Assembly: GCA_963839175.1 (NCBI GenBank)
Contig: CAWIUB010000006.1
Coordinates: 1-22,928 of the forward strand
Reading direction: 5' to 3'
DNA from: CAWIUB01 sp963839175
GTDB lineage: Bacteria > Actinomycetota > Actinomycetes > Mycobacteriales > Jatrophihabitantaceae
DNA: 22,928 nt
A program made the translations under genes and the position numbers. The notes below the pieces were generated by a model that was not told where the DNA came from, did not search any database, and saw nothing but the letters and a program-made list of their open reading frames with translations. Positions 15,755 through 22,928 of the stretch are shown piece by piece. Position 1 is the first letter of the stretch; the number at the start of each line of letters is the position of its first letter.

Positions 15755-16909
15755 TCACGGCGTCTCGTATCGGCACAGGGCGCCGATCCCGCCGGCCGGT
15801 TGGCCGGGCGTGCCCTGCGGGATGACGCGCACCTTCGCGCCGGATAGCAGAGCGGAGCGCACCACGATGTCGATCAGCCGTCCGGACCGGACTGGCGCGT
15901 CGGACAGGACGGCGGCCTCGCGGTCCGGGTAGACGTCGGCGGGTCCGGGTCCGAACCAGGCTGTGCGGGAGTCGGTCGGCGTGTCCTGGACGAGCAACGT
16001 CGCGACCCGTCCGCGGGCCAGCGCGGCGACCGTGTCGTATGTCCCCTCGACCCCGAGTCCGCCCGGGGCCAGCCGTTCGTGCAGTTCCGCCAGCAGCCGG
16101 GCGGTCTGCGCGGCGGCGGCTTCCCGCAGGACCTGTTCGACCCGAATGTCCCGGCCTGCCTGCGAGCCGTCGGCGGCACGGCTGCCACTGATATGGCGGA
16201 CCAGCAGCGCGGGATCGTTCGGCAGTCGTTCCGACAGCAGTTGCACCGCGCGCACGTCGCCGGACAGCACCAGCACCTGAGCGTCGACGGCGGAGGCGCG
16301 CGTAACGACCTGCTGGGCGACGGACGCGGCGTTGTGCCGCCAACTGTCCTCGACTCGACGCTGGTAGCTCGGCTGCGACCAACCGCCCGGCCCGCGTTTG
16401 CGCTCGATCGCGTCGTCCGGGCCGACGACCGTCCACGCCTGGTCCGGCTGGCCGGCGCCAGCCCCGGCGGTGATATCTGCGCCGGCCCGGTCGGTCACGA
16501 CGAGCACGTACGCCGGGCGGTCCTGGCCCCATGCGAGCAGCGGCGTCACCGGGGCCGGGGACCGGCACCCCGCATGGTCGGCGACGTCGGCGTCGGTCAG
16601 GATCTGCTCGTACAGGACCGACCCATCCTGCGAGACGAAGACTGCCAGGGTCCCATACGCCGGCGGTGCCGCCGCGATCCGTGCTGCGATCACGGCGGCT
16701 GCCGTCTCGGACGCCCCGTGCGCGTGCAGCTTCTCGGCGGCGTGCCGCGAGCGCAGGTCGCGTTCCTCTTCGCTGGGCGCGCCGGCCAGGCGCAGGTAAA
16801 CGTAGGCGACCTCCTCGAACGGCGCAACGATCGATCTAACCGCAGTCTGATGAGGTCCTGCGGCCAGCATCACCCCACTGGTTGGGCCTTCCACGGATCG
16901 GACGCGCAT
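15755..16909 (-). CDS. baeRF-type eRF1-like protein (Rv2629 family)
   Basis: About 384 residues. The central loop GPGGWSQPSYQRRVEDSWRH (about 173-192) occupies the place of the eRF1 GGQ tip and is characteristic of bacterial/archaeal eRF1-like proteins related to Rv2629. Following segments VDAQVLVLSGDVRAVQLLSE and the C-terminal L7Ae/Pelota-like domain (VATLLVQDTPTDSRTAWFG, about 300-318) support three-domain eRF1 architecture. Such proteins are thought to act on stalled or hibernating ribosomes, but the bacterial function is unproven; the true GGQ is absent, so classical peptide release is uncertain. ATG 16909 (GGTGG upstream) is preferred over GTG 16912. It heads the operon with the APH/P-loop gene; a DosR-like site is 139 bases upstream. 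Confidence 0.88.
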   Translation of the reverse strand: MRVRSVEGPTSGVMLAAGPHQTAVRSIVAPFEEVAYVYLRLAGAPSEEERDLRSRHAAEKLHAHGASETAAAVIAARIAAAPPAYGTLAVFVSQDGSVLYEQILTDADVADHAGCRSPAPVTPLLAWGQDRPAYVLVVTDRAGADITAGAGAGQPDQAWTVVGPDDAIERKRGPGGWSQPSYQRRVEDSWRHNAASVAQQVVTRASAVDAQVLVLSGDVRAVQLLSERLPNDPALLVRHISGSRAADGSQAGRDIRVEQVLREAAAAQTARLLAELHERLAPGGLGVEGTYDTVAALARGRVATLLVQDTPTDSRTAWFGPGPADVYPDREAAVLSDAPVRSGRLIDIVVRSALLSGAKVRVIPQGTPGQPAGGIGALCRYETP

Positions 16910-17047
16910 CACTTACCACCGCCTTCTCGGTCTTCCCACCGTTGAGCGTCGCTGCTTCTCGTGCGCCACCCCCAGAGCCGAAGGTCACAGGCTGGCGGTC
17001 GCTGCTGTGCTCGGCCCGCGACGCGAGCTGGCCGGCCGCACACTCAA

Positions 17048-17061
17048 GGGACCTCTTGCCC
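17048..17061. promoter_or_regulatory. possible DosR/DevR-like site upstream of the eRF1-like operon
   Basis: GGGACCTCTTGCCC has good GGGAC and CCC outer parts but matches the M. tuberculosis consensus at only 9 of 14 positions. It lies 139 bases upstream of the minus-strand start at 16909 and 59 bases upstream of a small plus-strand frame. Confidence 0.3.
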
Positions 17062-17119
17062 TGTGGGGCTGCGTGACCAACGCCCACCCCCCGGAAGCGA
17101 GGCGTTGCTGCGCCAGGTT

Positions 17120-17317
17120 ATGTCCGGCGGGCGGCGCACCGCGCCGGCCGAGCCGCTCGAACGGGCTCGGCAGAGTCGCGCGGCGGATCTCGCCGAGCTC
17201 AGCGACGGGCAGCGCCGGCTGCGCGACCCCTCGCCACCGACCGCCGGGTACACCGCCGAGCTGCTACGCCACGCGCGCGATGCCGGAGCCGCGCCGCCGC
17301 TACGCATGGCGCGCTGA
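17120..17317 (+). CDS. possible small hypothetical protein
   Basis: A 65-residue frame from ATG 17120 with almost all third positions G or C, a coding-like pattern, lying between two minus-strand genes. It contains PLERARQSRAADLAELSDGQ and a GYTAELLRHARDAG helix. The peptide is Arg/Ala rich and I do not recognise it. No good ribosome site precedes the ATG; TTG 17105 is an alternative start. It ends 26 bases before the convergent hydrolase gene. It may be chance coding in GC-rich DNA. Confidence 0.3.
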   Translation: MSGGRRTAPAEPLERARQSRAADLAELSDGQRRLRDPSPPTAGYTAELLRHARDAGAAPPLRMAR

Positions 17318-17342
17318 TCGTCAGACACGCGGCCACTCCCGA

Positions 17343-18755
17343 TCAGCTGCGGTGACCGGGAGGGGTCGAGTGTCTCTGGGTCTGCGCGCTGCGTTCGGGT
17401 GTTTCGCTCGGTGAGTCCTGCTGGGCAAGTCGCGGATCCGCCTGGCTGAGGTGGCGTACGAACCAGTCCTTGGCGAGGGCGGCGGCCGCCTCGAGCGTGC
17501 CCGGCTCCTCGAACAGGTGGGTGGCGCCCGGCACGATCTCCAGCCGGTTCTCGCAGCGCAGTCGCGCTTGCGCGGCGCGGTTCAGCTCGAGCACGACGTC
17601 GTCGAAACCACCGACGATGAGCAGGGTCGGTGCCCGGACGTGGGCGAGCCTCGCGCCGGCGAGGTCCGGCCGGCCGCCCCGGGACACGATCGCGGCAACG
17701 TCTGCGCCGGTCTCTGCCGCAGCGGTGAGGGCGGCGGCCGCACCCGTGCTCGCACCGAAGTAGCCGATGCGCGCGTGCCGGGCCTCCCGTTCGCCGTGCA
17801 GCCACGTTGTCACCTCGAGCAGGCGACCGGCCAGCAGGTCGATGTCGAACACGTTGCCCCGGTCACGCTCCTCCGCGACGGTGAGCAGGTCGAACAGCAA
17901 CGTGCCCAGCCCTGCCGCGCTGAGCACCGAGGCGACGTAGCGATTGCGGGGGCTGTGCCGCGAGCTGCCGCTGCCGTGCGCGAAGACGACGATCCCCGTG
18001 GCATCGTCGGGCACGGTCAGGTGGCCAGCGAGCCGCACCCGACCCGCATGCGCGGTCACCTCCTCGTCGCGTCCGGGCGGGTCGGCGATTGCGGGCGCCG
18101 TCGACGCAGGATTGCCGGCCCGCGCGGCCGCCCGGTCGAGCAGGTCGACGACCTGCTCGTCGGTGGTCTGCGCGAAGTCCGCGTAGAACTGGCCGATCGC
18201 GAAGAAGTCCGACGGTGTGTCCAGACAGACGACCTCGTCGGCGGTACCCACGAACGCCTCTCGTACGCCCGGTGGACCCACCGGCACCGCGAGGACGACG
18301 CGGGTGGCGCCCTGCGCCCGGGCGACCTGACAGGCCGCGCGGGCCGTCGAACCGGTCGCGATGCCGTCGTCGACCACGATGACCGTGCGCCCGGCCAGCG
18401 AGGCGGCGGGCCGGTCACCGCGGAACCGGCGCGCGCGACGCTCGAGCTCGGCGCGCTCGCGGTGCTCGACCTCGGCGAGCTCCTCCTCGCTTACCAGTGC
18501 CTCGCGAACCACCGCCTCGTTCACGATCCGCACACCGCCCTCGCCGATAGCGCCCATGCCGAGCTCCGGCTGGAACGGGACGCCGAGCTTGCGGACGAGG
18601 ATCACATCGAGCGGGGCGCCGAGCGCCGCCGCAACCTCGAAGGCGACCGGCACCCCGCCGCGGGGCAGACCCACCACCACGGCGTCCCCGAACGCCTGCT
18701 CGCGCAGCGCGGTACCGAGGCGCCGGCCCGCGTCGGCACGGTCGGCGAAACGCAT
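17343..18755 (-). CDS. phosphoribosyltransferase fused to an alpha/beta hydrolase (Rv0571c type)
   Basis: A 470-residue fusion. The N-terminal type I phosphoribosyltransferase (about 1-210) has VVVGLPRGGVPVAFEVA and the PRPP loop VVDDGIATGST at 127-137. The C-terminal dienelactone-hydrolase-like domain (about 235-440) has FAHGSGSSRHSPRNRYVA (oxyanion region), the nucleophile Ser336 in GASTG, a likely acid Asp in GGFDD (385-386) and His413 in GATHLF. M. tuberculosis Rv0571c has the same domain order and belongs to the DosR regulon. Substrates of both halves are unknown. The last 30 residues are polar and probably disordered. It is intact, starts at ATG 18755 behind AGGAGG, and has a weak DosR-like site 60 bases upstream. 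Confidence 0.92.
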   Translation of the reverse strand: MRFADRADAGRRLGTALREQAFGDAVVVGLPRGGVPVAFEVAAALGAPLDVILVRKLGVPFQPELGMGAIGEGGVRIVNEAVVREALVSEEELAEVEHRERAELERRARRFRGDRPAASLAGRTVIVVDDGIATGSTARAACQVARAQGATRVVLAVPVGPPGVREAFVGTADEVVCLDTPSDFFAIGQFYADFAQTTDEQVVDLLDRAAARAGNPASTAPAIADPPGRDEEVTAHAGRVRLAGHLTVPDDATGIVVFAHGSGSSRHSPRNRYVASVLSAAGLGTLLFDLLTVAEERDRGNVFDIDLLAGRLLEVTTWLHGEREARHARIGYFGASTGAAAALTAAAETGADVAAIVSRGGRPDLAGARLAHVRAPTLLIVGGFDDVVLELNRAAQARLRCENRLEIVPGATHLFEEPGTLEAAAALAKDWFVRHLSQADPRLAQQDSPSETPERSAQTQRHSTPPGHRS

Positions 18756-18814
18756 GACGACCTCCTGAACGACCGATCATCTCCGACTCAAGCCGCACCG
18801 CGGAACGCGGGAAA

Positions 18815-18828
18815 GAGGCAAAGGTCAC
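18815..18828. promoter_or_regulatory. weak DosR/DevR-like site upstream of the phosphoribosyltransferase gene
   Basis: Read on the minus strand, GTGACCTTTGCCTC matches GGGACTWWAGTCCC at 9 of 14 positions. It is placed 60 bases upstream of the ATG at 18755, a suitable distance, but the match alone would not be convincing. Confidence 0.3.
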
Positions 18829-18948
18829 CGAGTCACGTATGGAGCAGCCTTCCGGATTCGGGCGTTGGTCACGTAGTCGTTGATCGCGTGGTCGATGGTG
18901 CGCAGGGCGTGGCGTAGCTCCTTCTCGCGGGCCCCGACGCGCGGCAGG
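18825..18948 (-). pseudogene. 3' fragment of an unrecognised minus-strand gene
   Basis: A minus-strand frame with strongly G/C third positions reads LPRVGAREKELRHALRTIDH and then AINDYVTNARIRKAAPYVTR to a TGA at 18827-18825. At about 18948 it gives way to the plus-strand glycosyltransferase fragment, so only the C-terminal 40 residues remain. I cannot name the family. It looks like the tail of a helical domain. Confidence 0.35.
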
Positions 18949-19994
18949 TCGCCGATGACCCGGAAGCCGAAGCCGTGCTCGCCGCGGTGCGCGAACGCTG
19001 GCGGCGGCTGCCACCCGCGGCGCGCGCCCGGATTCATGTCGCCTGCCTCCCGCTCACCTCGCCCGAGGAGAACGCCGCGATGGTCAACGCGATCCAGTCT
19101 CTGGCCGCGGTGGTGGTCAAGAAGAGCTTGCAGGAGGGGTTCGGCCTCGGAGTGACTGAGGAGATGTGGAAGGCCCGTCCGGTCGTCGCCAGCGCGGTCG
19201 GGGGTCATCTCGAGCAGGTCCAGCATCTGCACAGTGGACTGCTGGTCCGCGACCCTGCCGACCTTGCCGCGTTCGGCGACGCGGTCGTCGAGCTTCTGCG
19301 GGAACCGTGGCTGGCCGCCCGGCTCGGCCGGACCGCACGCGAACGGGTTCGTGCCCTGTTCCTCAACGACCGGCACTTCCTGCGCTGGGTCGAGGTCTTC
19401 GACGCAGCGCTCGACCAGCCGACCGGTGCCACCAGCTCAGCGGGCCGCACCACGGGCCTGCCGGCGCAAGCCTGGCACGGCGGCGGAACGCGCCATCTTG
19501 CCGACCACGACGACCTGACCGGCCTGTGGAACCGTCGGCGCTTCGAGAAGGAACTCGACCGCGCACGACGAAACGCCGAGCACCTAGCGCTTCTGTCCAT
19601 CGACGTGGACCGATACAACCAGGTGATCCAGCGGCACGGTGCCGTCGCCGCGGAGGAAGTGATCCGGAGCATCTCGCACATCCTCGCGAAGTGCCTTCGA
19701 CCCAACGACACCCTGGCTCGCATGTGAGGCGACGAGTTCGCCGCCGCGCTGCGCGACACGACCCCTCAGCTGGTCCAGAGCCTCGCCGACGGGCTCTGCA
19801 CGGCCGTGCGCGAGCAGCCACACCCCACCGGCTCCAGCCAGCTACATGCCACCATCAGCATCGGTGCCGCCTTCTTCGACGCCGGCACGCAGACCCACCA
19901 CGACGCGCTGATCGCCGCCGACACAGCCCTCTACCAGGCCAAGGTCGCAGGCGGCGACCGGGCCATCGTGCACCCGCCCTCGCAAGGCGCCTAG
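18948..19994 (+). pseudogene. truncated GT4 glycosyltransferase fused to GGDEF domain, interrupted by TGA
   Basis: The fragment begins inside a GT4 trehalose-synthase (TreT)-like glycosyltransferase at VADDPEAEAVLAAVRERW. It continues with PEENAAMVNAIQSLAAVVV and the donor-binding motif KSLQEGFGLGVTEEMWKARP, then VVASAVGG. In the same frame a linker leads to a GGDEF domain: DHDDLTGLWNRRRFEKEL, ALLSIDVDRYNQVIQRHG, then LARM-stop-GDEFAAAL. The TGA at 19725-19727 replaces the first Gly of GGDEF, a single-base change from GGA. The frame stays open and domain-like after it (ATISIGAAFF, ADTALYQAK) to TAG at 19994. The acceptor-binding N-terminal half of the glycosyltransferase is missing. Substrate-site residues of the GGDEF loop (usually FK..ND) are altered, suggesting a non-catalytic domain even before the stop. 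Confidence 0.8.
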
Positions 19995-20383
19995 TGCAGC
20001 GCCGCGGTGATCCAGCGGAGGCTCAGTTCCAGGCGCTGGGTTGCCGCGTTATGTGGTAACCATTGCCGGCATCGATCTCGGCCCACGCTTGCTCGACGCT
20101 ATCCGTGCAGCACTCTTCTGATCGGTGACTGGGTCTCCCGTCGACGCTCGCCGTCCATTCCCTACGCGGCGATCAAGGTCGCAGATCAATCAGCGATCAA
20201 CGCGTCGCGAAGCCGGGCGGCCAATCAGGCGAACACGTCTGTTCAGCTGACCGTCCGAGGTGGTACAGGTGGTCACGCGCGCCGGCATGCGCTCCGCGTT
20301 GGAGGGAACGGTGAACGCCGACGCCTGGGCATCAGTACGGGGTGTGTTGTTCCGGTGGCTTCGCGGGCGGGGAGCTCGGCCTG
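19995..20383. other. intergenic region before the SulP gene
   Basis: About 390 bases with no supported gene. Frames crossing it are not family-like. No clear promoter, palindrome or RNA gene was recognised; the ribosome site for SulP lies at its end (GGGGAG, 20369-20374). Confidence 0.5.
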
Positions 20384-22093
20384 GTGGGCGTGATCTTTCG
20401 TTGCGGGACCTCCGTGCTTCCTGGGCTTCGTGACCTTGTCGGGTATAGGCGGTCCTGGTTTCGCGGCGATGTTGTTGCCGGGCTGACCGTTGCTGCGTAT
20501 CTCGTGCCGCAGGTCATGGCGTACGCGGGCGTGGCAGGCCTGCCGCCGGTTGTCGGGCTTTGGGCGGCGGTTCCGGCGATGGCCGTGTATGCCCTGCTCG
20601 GGTCGAGCCGGCAGTTGTCTGTCGGCCCGGAATCAACGACCGCGCTACTGGCCTCGGCTGCGATCTCGCCGCTCGTGGCGGGTAACTCAGCGCGATATGC
20701 CGCGTTGACTGCTGGCCTGGCCGTTCTGATCGGCCTGATCTGCCTCGTCGCGTGGCTAACGCGTTTGGGCTTCGTCGCTGATCTGCTGTCCAGGCCGGTG
20801 CTCGTCGGCTACATGGCCGGCGTTGCGGTGATCATGATCGCCGGCCAGCTACACCGAACGACGGGCGTTCCGGTGGAAGGCTCGAGGCTGGCCACGCAGC
20901 TGAGGTCCTTCCTGCGCAGCCTGAACGAGGTGCACTGGCCAACGGTGCTGTTGTCGGCGAGCATCCTGGGGTTCCTCTTCGCGATTCAGGCTCGGTTCCC
21001 GCGCCTTCCCGGACCGCTCCTCGCCGTGTCGATTGCAGCCGTCGTGGTCGGCGTATTCGGGCTCAAAGATCACGGGCTGTCCGTCGTCGGCGCGGTACCG
21101 AGTGGGCTGCCGACACCGCGCGTTCCGGACCTGTCGGCGTCCGATGTACGCGAGCTGCTGTTACCGGCCGTCGGGATCGCGGTCGTCGGCTACACCGATA
21201 ACGTGCTCACCGCACGCGCCTTCGCTACTCGCGGGCGATATGACGTGAACGCCAATCAGGAACTACTCGCATTAGGAGTGGCGAACATCGGATCGGGCCT
21301 GTTCAAGGGCTTCCCGGTCAGCAGCAGCGGCAGCCGCACGGCCCTCGGCGACGCCGCAGGCAGCCGAACCCAGCTGTACTCGCTCGTCGCCCTCGCCACG
21401 GTCCTGTTCGTGCTCTTAGCCGGCGGGCCCCTGCTCGCCAACTTTCCCGAGGCAGCACTTGGCGCAATCATCATCTACGCCGCTACCCGCCTGATCGACG
21501 TCGCAGAATTCAAGCGGATCGCTCGATTCCGCCGCAGCGAACTCCTGCTCGCGCTGGCCGCGTTCACCGCCGTACTGGTGATGAACATCCTCTACGGGGT
21601 GCTGTTCGCGATTGGCCTCTCGGTCGCCGATCTGGTGCGGCGGGTGGCCCGCCCGCACGACGCGATTCTCGGGCAGGTGCACGGACTGGCCGGGATGCAC
21701 GACGTGGATGACTATCCCACCGCCCAGACAATTCCCGGACTGGTCGTCTATCGGTACGACTCACCGCTGTTCTTTGCGAACGCGGACGACTTCAAGCGCC
21801 GCGCGATGGCCGCAGCAGACTCCGCAGAACAGCCGAAGTGGTTCGTCCTCAACGTCGAGGCCAACGTGGAGGTGGACATCACCGGACTCGACGCCGTCGA
21901 ATGGCTACGCGTCGAACTCCATCATCGCGGCGTCGTGCTGGCGATGGCCCGGGTCAAGCAAGACCTGCTCGACGACCTGCGGGCCTACGGGCTTGCAGAC
22001 AGCATCGGCGAGACCCGCTTGTTCCCAACCCTCCCCACTGCGGTGGCCGCATACGAAAGCCGGTCAGGCGAACAGCTCGGCGAGTCCGATTAA
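20384..22093 (+). CDS. SulP-family anion transporter with STAS domain
   Basis: A 569-residue SLC26/SulP protein. The N-terminal signature region reads GDVVAGLTVAAYLVPQVMAY then AGVAGLPPVVGLWAAVPAM, followed by SVGPESTTALLASAAI. About 11-14 hydrophobic helices run to near residue 430, with VGYTDNVLTARAFATRG and GFPVSSSGSRTALGDAAG as conserved cytoplasmic and core segments. The C-terminal STAS domain (about 450-555) contains LVVYRYDSPLFFANADDFKR and VEVDITGLDAVEWL. The family carries sulfate, bicarbonate, chloride or other anions; the substrate cannot be read from the sequence. GTG 20384 (GGGGAG nine bases upstream) is preferred; GTG 20390 is possible. It is intact, a single gene. Confidence 0.93.
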   Translation: MGVIFRCGTSVLPGLRDLVGYRRSWFRGDVVAGLTVAAYLVPQVMAYAGVAGLPPVVGLWAAVPAMAVYALLGSSRQLSVGPESTTALLASAAISPLVAGNSARYAALTAGLAVLIGLICLVAWLTRLGFVADLLSRPVLVGYMAGVAVIMIAGQLHRTTGVPVEGSRLATQLRSFLRSLNEVHWPTVLLSASILGFLFAIQARFPRLPGPLLAVSIAAVVVGVFGLKDHGLSVVGAVPSGLPTPRVPDLSASDVRELLLPAVGIAVVGYTDNVLTARAFATRGRYDVNANQELLALGVANIGSGLFKGFPVSSSGSRTALGDAAGSRTQLYSLVALATVLFVLLAGGPLLANFPEAALGAIIIYAATRLIDVAEFKRIARFRRSELLLALAAFTAVLVMNILYGVLFAIGLSVADLVRRVARPHDAILGQVHGLAGMHDVDDYPTAQTIPGLVVYRYDSPLFFANADDFKRRAMAAADSAEQPKWFVLNVEANVEVDITGLDAVEWLRVELHHRGVVLAMARVKQDLLDDLRAYGLADSIGETRLFPTLPTAVAAYESRSGEQLGESD

Positions 22094-22249
22094 GCGGCGC
22101 CTGCGGCGCAGGGGACGTTGTCCACCAGTCGCGGTTCGTACTGGTCCTGGCCTCCTCCCAGCACACGCAGTCGTCAACCAGTTCCTCGCATCCGTCGCCG
22201 ACCAGCTGGGGTGTCGCCGTTGACCTCATCGGGAAGCCTCTCGTCCGGG

Positions 22250-22928
22250 TCATTCGGTTGCCGGCAACGCTGGCCGCATCACGTACTGGTAGTCGCCTTG
22301 GTTGTAGAGGGGGTGGTGGCCCTGCCAGGCGTTGCCGCCGTTCTCGACGACCTGGCCGTTGCCGGCGTAGATCGCCACGTGACTGGTGCCGGCCACGTTC
22401 GGGTCCGGGGAGATGGTGCCGTTGCCGTAGACCTGGGTGCCGGCGCCGACCCCGAAGAAGACGATGTCGCCGACCTGGAGGACCAGCGTTCGCCAGTCGC
22501 TATGGATGTTGCGGGTGACCTGCACCGGCCAATGCTTGGCGAGGCCGTGGCGCAGCTGCGCGTTGCCGTCCGGGCCGATGTCGAGGTGCAGGGCGTTCCA
22601 GAACACCCAGCGGACGAATCCGGAGCAGTCTTCGCTGGTGAGCCGGCACGTGTCGGTGTAGGCGTGGTAGCAGGAGTGCACGCCGGTGATGGATCGGCAC
22701 TCCTCGGGGCAGTTCTGGTAGGGCACGTTCCAGCCGTGATCGGCGAAGAACAGCAGCCATTTCCCAGCGGCGCTGCTGAGTAGGCGCCGGTGGCGCAGAT
22801 CAGCGCCGACTGCACCGCGGCGGCCGTTGGGCAGCGGACGAGCCTGCGGCGGCGGCGCTGGCGGCGGGCCAGAGCCGGCCGACCAGGGCGGCCGCGAGAG
22901 GCTCGGCGGGGGCGTAGAAACCGGCGCC
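22250..22928 (-). CDS. NlpC/P60-like cell-wall hydrolase, frameshifted and partial at window end
   Basis: The open frame 22726-22250 contains the catalytic-Cys motif LTSEDCSGFVRWVFWNAL, LQVGDIVFFGVGAGTQVYG and the catalytic-His segment AGTSHVAIYAGNGQVVENGG, the layout of NlpC/P60 and CHAP-type peptidoglycan amidases or endopeptidases. Upstream the same protein continues as AGKWLLFFADHGWNVPYQNC, then in another frame VQSALICATGAYSAA, then GAGFYAPAEPLAAALVGRLW to the window edge. One-base slips near 22765 and 22815 separate these. The visible part lacks any signal peptide, which should lie beyond the window. Extra cysteines (NCPEEC, HSCYH, TCRL) suggest disulfides in a secreted protein. It converges on SulP across about 155 bases. 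Confidence 0.75.
   Translation of the reverse strand, partial: APVSTPPPSLSRPPWSAGSGPPPAPPPQARPLPNGRRGAVGADLRHRRLLSSAAGKWLLFFADHGWNVPYQNCPEECRSITGVHSCYHAYTDTCRLTSEDCSGFVRWVFWNALHLDIGPDGNAQLRHGLAKHWPVQVTRNIHSDWRTLVLQVGDIVFFGVGAGTQVYGNGTISPDPNVAGTSHVAIYAGNGQVVENGGNAWQGHHPLYNQGDYQYVMRPALPATE

Noticed and set aside
17451..18917. 488-codon plus-strand frame opposite the phosphoribosyltransferase-hydrolase
   Set aside because: It is antisense to a protein with intact PRPP and Ser-Asp-His motifs and has no family motifs of its own.
19725..19727. TGA in the GGDEF motif as selenocysteine or programmed readthrough
   Set aside because: The residue replaced is a glycine, no SECIS-like hairpin was seen directly after it, and a single point change from GGA explains it.
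22097..22109. GCGCC-TGC-GGCGC hairpin after SulP as a terminator
   Set aside because: The stem is only five pairs with no T tract, which is common by chance at this GC content.
1..22928. tRNA, rRNA or CRISPR arrays
   Set aside because: No tRNA-like conserved blocks, rRNA sequence or regularly spaced repeats were seen by reading.

Overview
The window is high-GC DNA (codons mostly end in G or C) from an actinobacterium. The gene families point to Actinomycetota: DUF1918/DUF1876, a DUF4389 membrane protein, a site-2 protease with a CBS-like tail, an Rv2629-type eRF1-like protein, an Rv2004c-type APH/P-loop protein, and a phosphoribosyltransferase-hydrolase fusion. I cannot name the genus.

The main theme is a cluster resembling the hypoxia/dormancy (DosR/DevR) regulon of Mycobacterium tuberculosis. 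Relatives of Rv2625c, Rv2629, Rv2004c, Rv0571c and Rv0569/Rv2632c sit together here. By eye I find six degenerate copies of the DosR palindrome (GGGACTWWAGTCCC), each in the upstream region of one of these transcription units. No dosR/dosS gene lies in the window.

Layout. 1-2.5 kb: CoA-binding protein and a frameshifted DUF4389 protein, both on minus. 2.8-3.1 kb: an intact SMR exporter, probably with a leaderless transcript. 3.2-5.6 kb: a gene graveyard holding a truncated ABC ATPase, a decayed MobF-type relaxase on minus, a small intact DUF5661 gene on minus, and an IstB remnant joined to a GNAT fragment. 5.6-8.8 kb (minus): hypothetical protein, SPFH/slipin, and long-chain acyl-CoA ligase; the last two are frameshifted. 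9.2-11.5 kb (plus): M50 protease, flavodoxin, DUF1918-DUF1876 protein. 11.7-14.2 kb: an intact IS1182-type element sitting at the eighth codon of a small membrane-protein gene, flanked by a CTAG duplication. 14.2-18.8 kb (minus): APH/P-loop protein, eRF1-like protein, phosphoribosyltransferase-hydrolase. 18.9-20 kb (plus): an N-terminally truncated glycosyltransferase fused to a GGDEF domain, with a stop codon exactly in the GGDEF motif. 20.4-22.1 kb: SulP transporter. 22.2 kb to the end (minus): frameshifted NlpC/P60-like cell-wall hydrolase running off the edge.

Functionally the intact genes fit survival under low oxygen or other stress: membrane proteolysis, flavin redox chemistry, ribosome- or translation-associated factors, small-molecule and anion transport. 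The many one-base indels, several in short G or C runs, mean that each 'pseudogene' call could be either decay or sequencing error. The relaxase, IstB, ABC and glycosyltransferase fragments are real rearrangement debris, because their domain ends are missing.
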